Part shown: in pieces, positions 61,518 through 64,000 of the stretch
Position numbering within the stretch: position 1 is the first letter of the stretch
Layout of the letters: every line of letters begins with the position of its first letter
Translations under genes and position numbers: made by a program
Notes under the pieces: model-generated
The model's database searches: none
Told to the model about the DNA's origin: nothing
The model's input: the letters and a program-made list of their open reading frames with translations, nothing else
From: an uncultured Winogradskyella sp.
Lineage (GTDB): Bacteria > Bacteroidota > Bacteroidia > Flavobacteriales > Flavobacteriaceae
NCBI GenBank assembly: GCA_913055905.1
Contig: CAJXLB010000006.1
Location: forward strand, 62,001 to 126,000
Direction: 5' to 3'
DNA length: 64,000 nucleotides

Positions 61518-63719
61518 CTAATTGGCCACTTCACTTATAAATTTAATGCGATACAGTCGTAATTCCTCATCATCGTAGTCTCCATCAAACTCTTCTATGG
61601 CCTCTGAAATCTTATCGGTTTCTGATTCCATGAAATATTCGTGAATCTCTTCTTGTTGGTCTTCATCCAAAATCTCATCAATCCAATAGTCTATATTGAG
61701 TTTTGTACCGGAATATACGATAGATTCCATTTCTTTTATGAAGTCTGGCATTTCCATACCTTTCGCTGAAGCGATATCATCTAAAGGTAATTTTCTGTCT
61801 ACATTTTGAATGATGTATAACTTTAACGCAGAATTAGACCCTGTGGATTTTACCACCATATCATCAGGTCGCACGATGTCGTTCTCTTCGACATAGTTGG
61901 CAATAAGTTCTACGAAATCCTTACCATATTTTTTGGCCTTACTTTCGCCAACACCATGAACATTGGAGAGTTCATTTAAGGTTATAGGATACTTAAGCGC
62001 CATATCCTCTAAAGAAGGGTCTTGGAAAATAACAAAAGGCGGTACACCTAACTTCTTGGCATTGCGCTTTCTTAAATCCTTAAGCATGCGCATTAAGTTT
62101 TCATCAGCAACAGCACCACTACTTTTAGCGTTGGTAACTATACTATCGTCAGAAACCTCATCGTACACGTGATCCTCGGCCATCATAAAGGATTTTGGCG
62201 TTTTAATGAACGACCGTCCTTCATCGGTAAGTCGCAACACACCATAGGTTTCAATATCCTTTTTAAGCAATCCAGCTACCAATACCTGCCGAATTAAGGC
62301 CATCCAATGACGAGACTCTTTGTCTTTTCCTATGCCAAAATAGGGCTGCGTATCGGTTTTATGGGAAGCAATTAAAGCGTTGGAGTTACCCGTTAGAACT
62401 TGGACCAAATCTTTTGCCTTGTATTTTTCGTTGGTTTGTTCTACGGTATCCAAAAGTATTTTAACATCGGCTTTGGCCTCTACTTGCTTCTTGGGATGTC
62501 TGACATTATCGTCCATGTCACCACCTTCGCCGGTCTCATTGTCAAACTCTTCCCCAAAATAATGAAGGATGAATTTTCGCCGTGAAATGGAGGTTTCAGC
62601 AAACGCCACCACTTCTTGCAATAGCGCATGTCCTATTTCCTGTTCGGCAACGGGTTTTCCCGACATGAATTTTTCTAATTTCTCAATATCCTTATAGGCA
62701 TAAAAGGCCAAACAATGACCTTCGCCACCATCACGACCTGCTCTGCCGGTTTCTTGGTAATAACTTTCAATACTTTTAGGAATATCATGGTGAATGACAA
62801 ACCTAACATCTGGCTTATCTATTCCCATACCAAAAGCTATGGTGGCCACCACCACATCAACGTCTTCCATCAAAAACATGTCTTGATGCTTGACCCGTGT
62901 TTTGGCATCGAGACCAGCATGGTACGGAACGGCTTTAATTCCGTTGACCTGAAGCACCTGGGCTAATTCCTCTACGCGCTTTCTACTCAAACAATACACA
63001 ATACCCGATTTGCCTTCGTTTTGCTTGATAAACCGAATGATATCAGCATCCACATTCTTGGTTTTTGGGCGTACCTCGTAATAGAGATTCGGACGGTTAA
63101 AAGACGCCTTAAATGTTACAGCATCGGTCATGCCTAAACTTTTAAGGATATCTTCTTGCACCTTGGGCGTTGCTGTAGCGGTTAACCCAATAATTGGAAT
63201 ATCATCTCCAATGCGCTTTATAATATGTCTTAGGTTTCTATATTCAGGCCTGAAATCGTGTCCCCATTCACTGATACAATGCGCCTCGTCAACTGCCATA
63301 AAGGAGATTTTTACAGTTCGTAAAAAATCAACGTATTCATCTTTGGTTAACGATTCTGGCGCCACATACAAGAGCTTAGTGATGCCGTTTACAATATCAT
63401 CCTTAACGCGTTTAACTTCAGTTTTATTCAATGAAGAATTGAGAACATGCGCTACTCCTTCTTCGTCAGAAACCGCCCTTATGGCATCTACTTGATTTTT
63501 CATCAGTGCTATCAAAGGAGAGACCACTATGGCCGTGCCTTCTTTTATTAAAGCAGGTAACTGGTAACATAGTGATTTACCACCACCAGTTGGCATTATA
63601 ACGAAGGTATTATTACCTTCAATAACATTTTTTATAACCTCTTCTTGTAATCCTTTAAATCCCGAAAAACCAAAGTATCTTTTTAGTGCGGAGTGTAAGT
63701 CAATTTCTGCAATACCCAT
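61518..63719 (-). CDS. recQ: ATP-dependent DNA helicase RecQ
   Basis: This 733-residue 3'-5' helicase has Walker A PTGGGKS (43-49), DEAH at 144-147 in [19 protein letters not shown] and helicase motifs [13 protein letters not shown] and [13 protein letters not shown] and HRDC domains follow (HRDC near residues 545-625), and a C-terminal HTH-type tail that is longer than in E. coli (about 610 residues). It starts divergently from the KpsF-type gene. Confidence 0.95.
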   Translation of the reverse strand: MGIAEIDLHSALKRYFGFSGFKGLQEEVIKNVIEGNNTFVIMPTGGGKSLCYQLPALIKEGTAIVVSPLIALMKNQVDAIRAVSDEEGVAHVLNSSLNKTEVKRVKDDIVNGITKLLYVAPESLTKDEYVDFLRTVKISFMAVDEAHCISEWGHDFRPEYRNLRHIIKRIGDDIPIIGLTATATPKVQEDILKSLGMTDAVTFKASFNRPNLYYEVRPKTKNVDADIIRFIKQNEGKSGIVYCLSRKRVEELAQVLQVNGIKAVPYHAGLDAKTRVKHQDMFLMEDVDVVVATIAFGMGIDKPDVRFVIHHDIPKSIESYYQETGRAGRDGGEGHCLAFYAYKDIEKLEKFMSGKPVAEQEIGHALLQEVVAFAETSISRRKFILHYFGEEFDNETGEGGDMDDNVRHPKKQVEAKADVKILLDTVEQTNEKYKAKDLVQVLTGNSNALIASHKTDTQPYFGIGKDKESRHWMALIRQVLVAGLLKKDIETYGVLRLTDEGRSFIKTPKSFMMAEDHVYDEVSDDSIVTNAKSSGAVADENLMRMLKDLRKRNAKKLGVPPFVIFQDPSLEDMALKYPITLNELSNVHGVGESKAKKYGKDFVELIANYVEENDIVRPDDMVVKSTGSNSALKLYIIQNVDRKLPLDDIASAKGMEMPDFIKEMESIVYSGTKLNIDYWIDEILDEDQQEEIHEYFMESETDKISEAIEEFDGDYDDEELRLYRIKFISEVAN

Positions 63720-63741
63720 TAATCCCTATTAGTATTTTATA

Positions 63742-63749
63742 TACATTTG
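63742..63749 (+). promoter_or_regulatory. Candidate -7 element of the isomerase gene
   Basis: TACATTTG is a full match to TAnnTTTG, 59 bases before the start. No clear -33 element. Confidence 0.35.
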
Positions 63750-63808
63750 CAACAAGTTTAAAGATAACTAATTTCTTTAATTCAAAAAAACGTCTTAAGC
63801 CACAAGTT

Positions 63809-64000
63809 TTGAACACTAAAGAGTCGATTTTAAGAACAGCCAGAAATACCATAGATTTAGAAAGTAAGGCTATAGCATACCTCTCCGATTTATTAACAGA
63901 TGATTTTGCGCACGCAGTAGAATTGATTTACAACTCTAAAGGACGTGTTATCATTACTGGAATTGGAAAAAGTGCCATCATCGCCAATAAAATCGTAGCA
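63809..64000 (+). CDS. KpsF/GutQ-type sugar-phosphate isomerase, N-terminal part
   Basis: The last 192 bases encode the first 64 residues of a SIS-domain isomerase, cut by the window edge. A TTG is the only plausible start in this frame; from it the sequence (MNTKESILRTARNTIDLES, TTG read as Met) has the expected family N-terminus. Residues 47-64 read RVIITGIGKSAIIANKIV, the SIS motif of arabinose-5-phosphate isomerase (KdsD/KpsF), which makes the precursor of Kdo for lipopolysaccharide. Confidence 0.85.
   Translation, partial: MNTKESILRTARNTIDLESKAIAYLSDLLTDDFAHAVELIYNSKGRVIITGIGKSAIIANKIVA

Noticed and set aside
63130-63495. 121-residue ORF antisense to recQ
   Set aside because: Shadow frame in the helicase core; no domain visible.
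1-64000. CRISPR arrays, rRNA, insertion sequences, prophage genes
   Set aside because: No regularly spaced repeats, no transposase or phage structural proteins, and no rRNA-like sequence were found.

Overview
The window is a contiguous chromosomal segment of a member of the Bacteroidota, almost certainly family Flavobacteriaceae. The grounds are low GC, almost no Shine-Dalgarno sequences, promoters of the TTG / TAnnTTTG type, and typical family gene blocks: parA-parB-DUF5683-dapB-lepB-wbqC, recF-lipoprotein-DUF721, udk-ftsB-like-methylmalonyl-CoA mutase, two rhomboids beside mutL, and recQ divergent from a KpsF-type isomerase. Genus cannot be fixed from the sequence; the general look is that of a marine flavobacterium.

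Layout. 1-4.5 kb: end of an ECF sigma factor and its membrane partner, an acyltransferase with an atypical HX5D motif, a CoA-type Nudix hydrolase divergent from a cyclophilin lipoprotein, and a TRIC/RDD membrane pair. 4.5-10.7 kb: a tightly overlapping six-gene operon (SpoIIM-like, polytopic membrane protein, DUF4129, DUF4350, MoxR AAA+ ATPase, DUF58), a conserved envelope system of unknown function. 10.9-14.7 kb: DUF2141 protein, divergent dps/oxyR, AIM24 and DUF4442 proteins. 14.8-19.3 kb: DUF4870-PadR-PspC followed by two DUF2807 beta-ladder proteins, a likely PadR-controlled envelope-stress locus. 19.3-23.1 kb: YceI-porin-YceI and trxB. 23.2-26 kb: two paralogous family 2 glycosyltransferases either side of tRNA-Pro(UGG). 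26-28.7 kb: PQQ-type sugar dehydrogenase with cytochrome c, udk and a divisome protein. 28.7-32.2 kb: methylmalonyl-CoA mutase, both subunits. 32.2-36.8 kb: an accessory block of unrelated same-strand genes (HEPN/AbiU2-like, zinc-ribbon membrane protein, DinB-like, S41 peptidase, methyltransferase) whose spacers share short repeats, like gene cassettes. 36.8-42 kb: universal stress protein, DECR-type SDR, M16 peptidase. 42-47.7 kb: chromosome segregation, lysine/peptidoglycan precursor and protein secretion genes. 47.7-54.2 kb (minus strand): EEP phosphatase, two rhomboids, mutL, two small basic membrane proteins, ribH, TPR protein. 54.3-59.6 kb (plus strand): recF block, CIA30 protein, penicillin acylase. 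59.6-64 kb: TPR lipoprotein, a cyclophilin-FKBP fusion, recQ and the start of a sugar-phosphate isomerase.

Most of the window is core genome. The parts least explained by known functions are the cassette-like block (32.2-36.8 kb), the MoxR/DUF58/SpoIIM operon, and the PadR-PspC-DUF2807 locus with its control elements (phased direct repeats, an inverted repeat and an 11-codon upstream ORF). I saw no CRISPR array, rRNA, insertion sequence or prophage.
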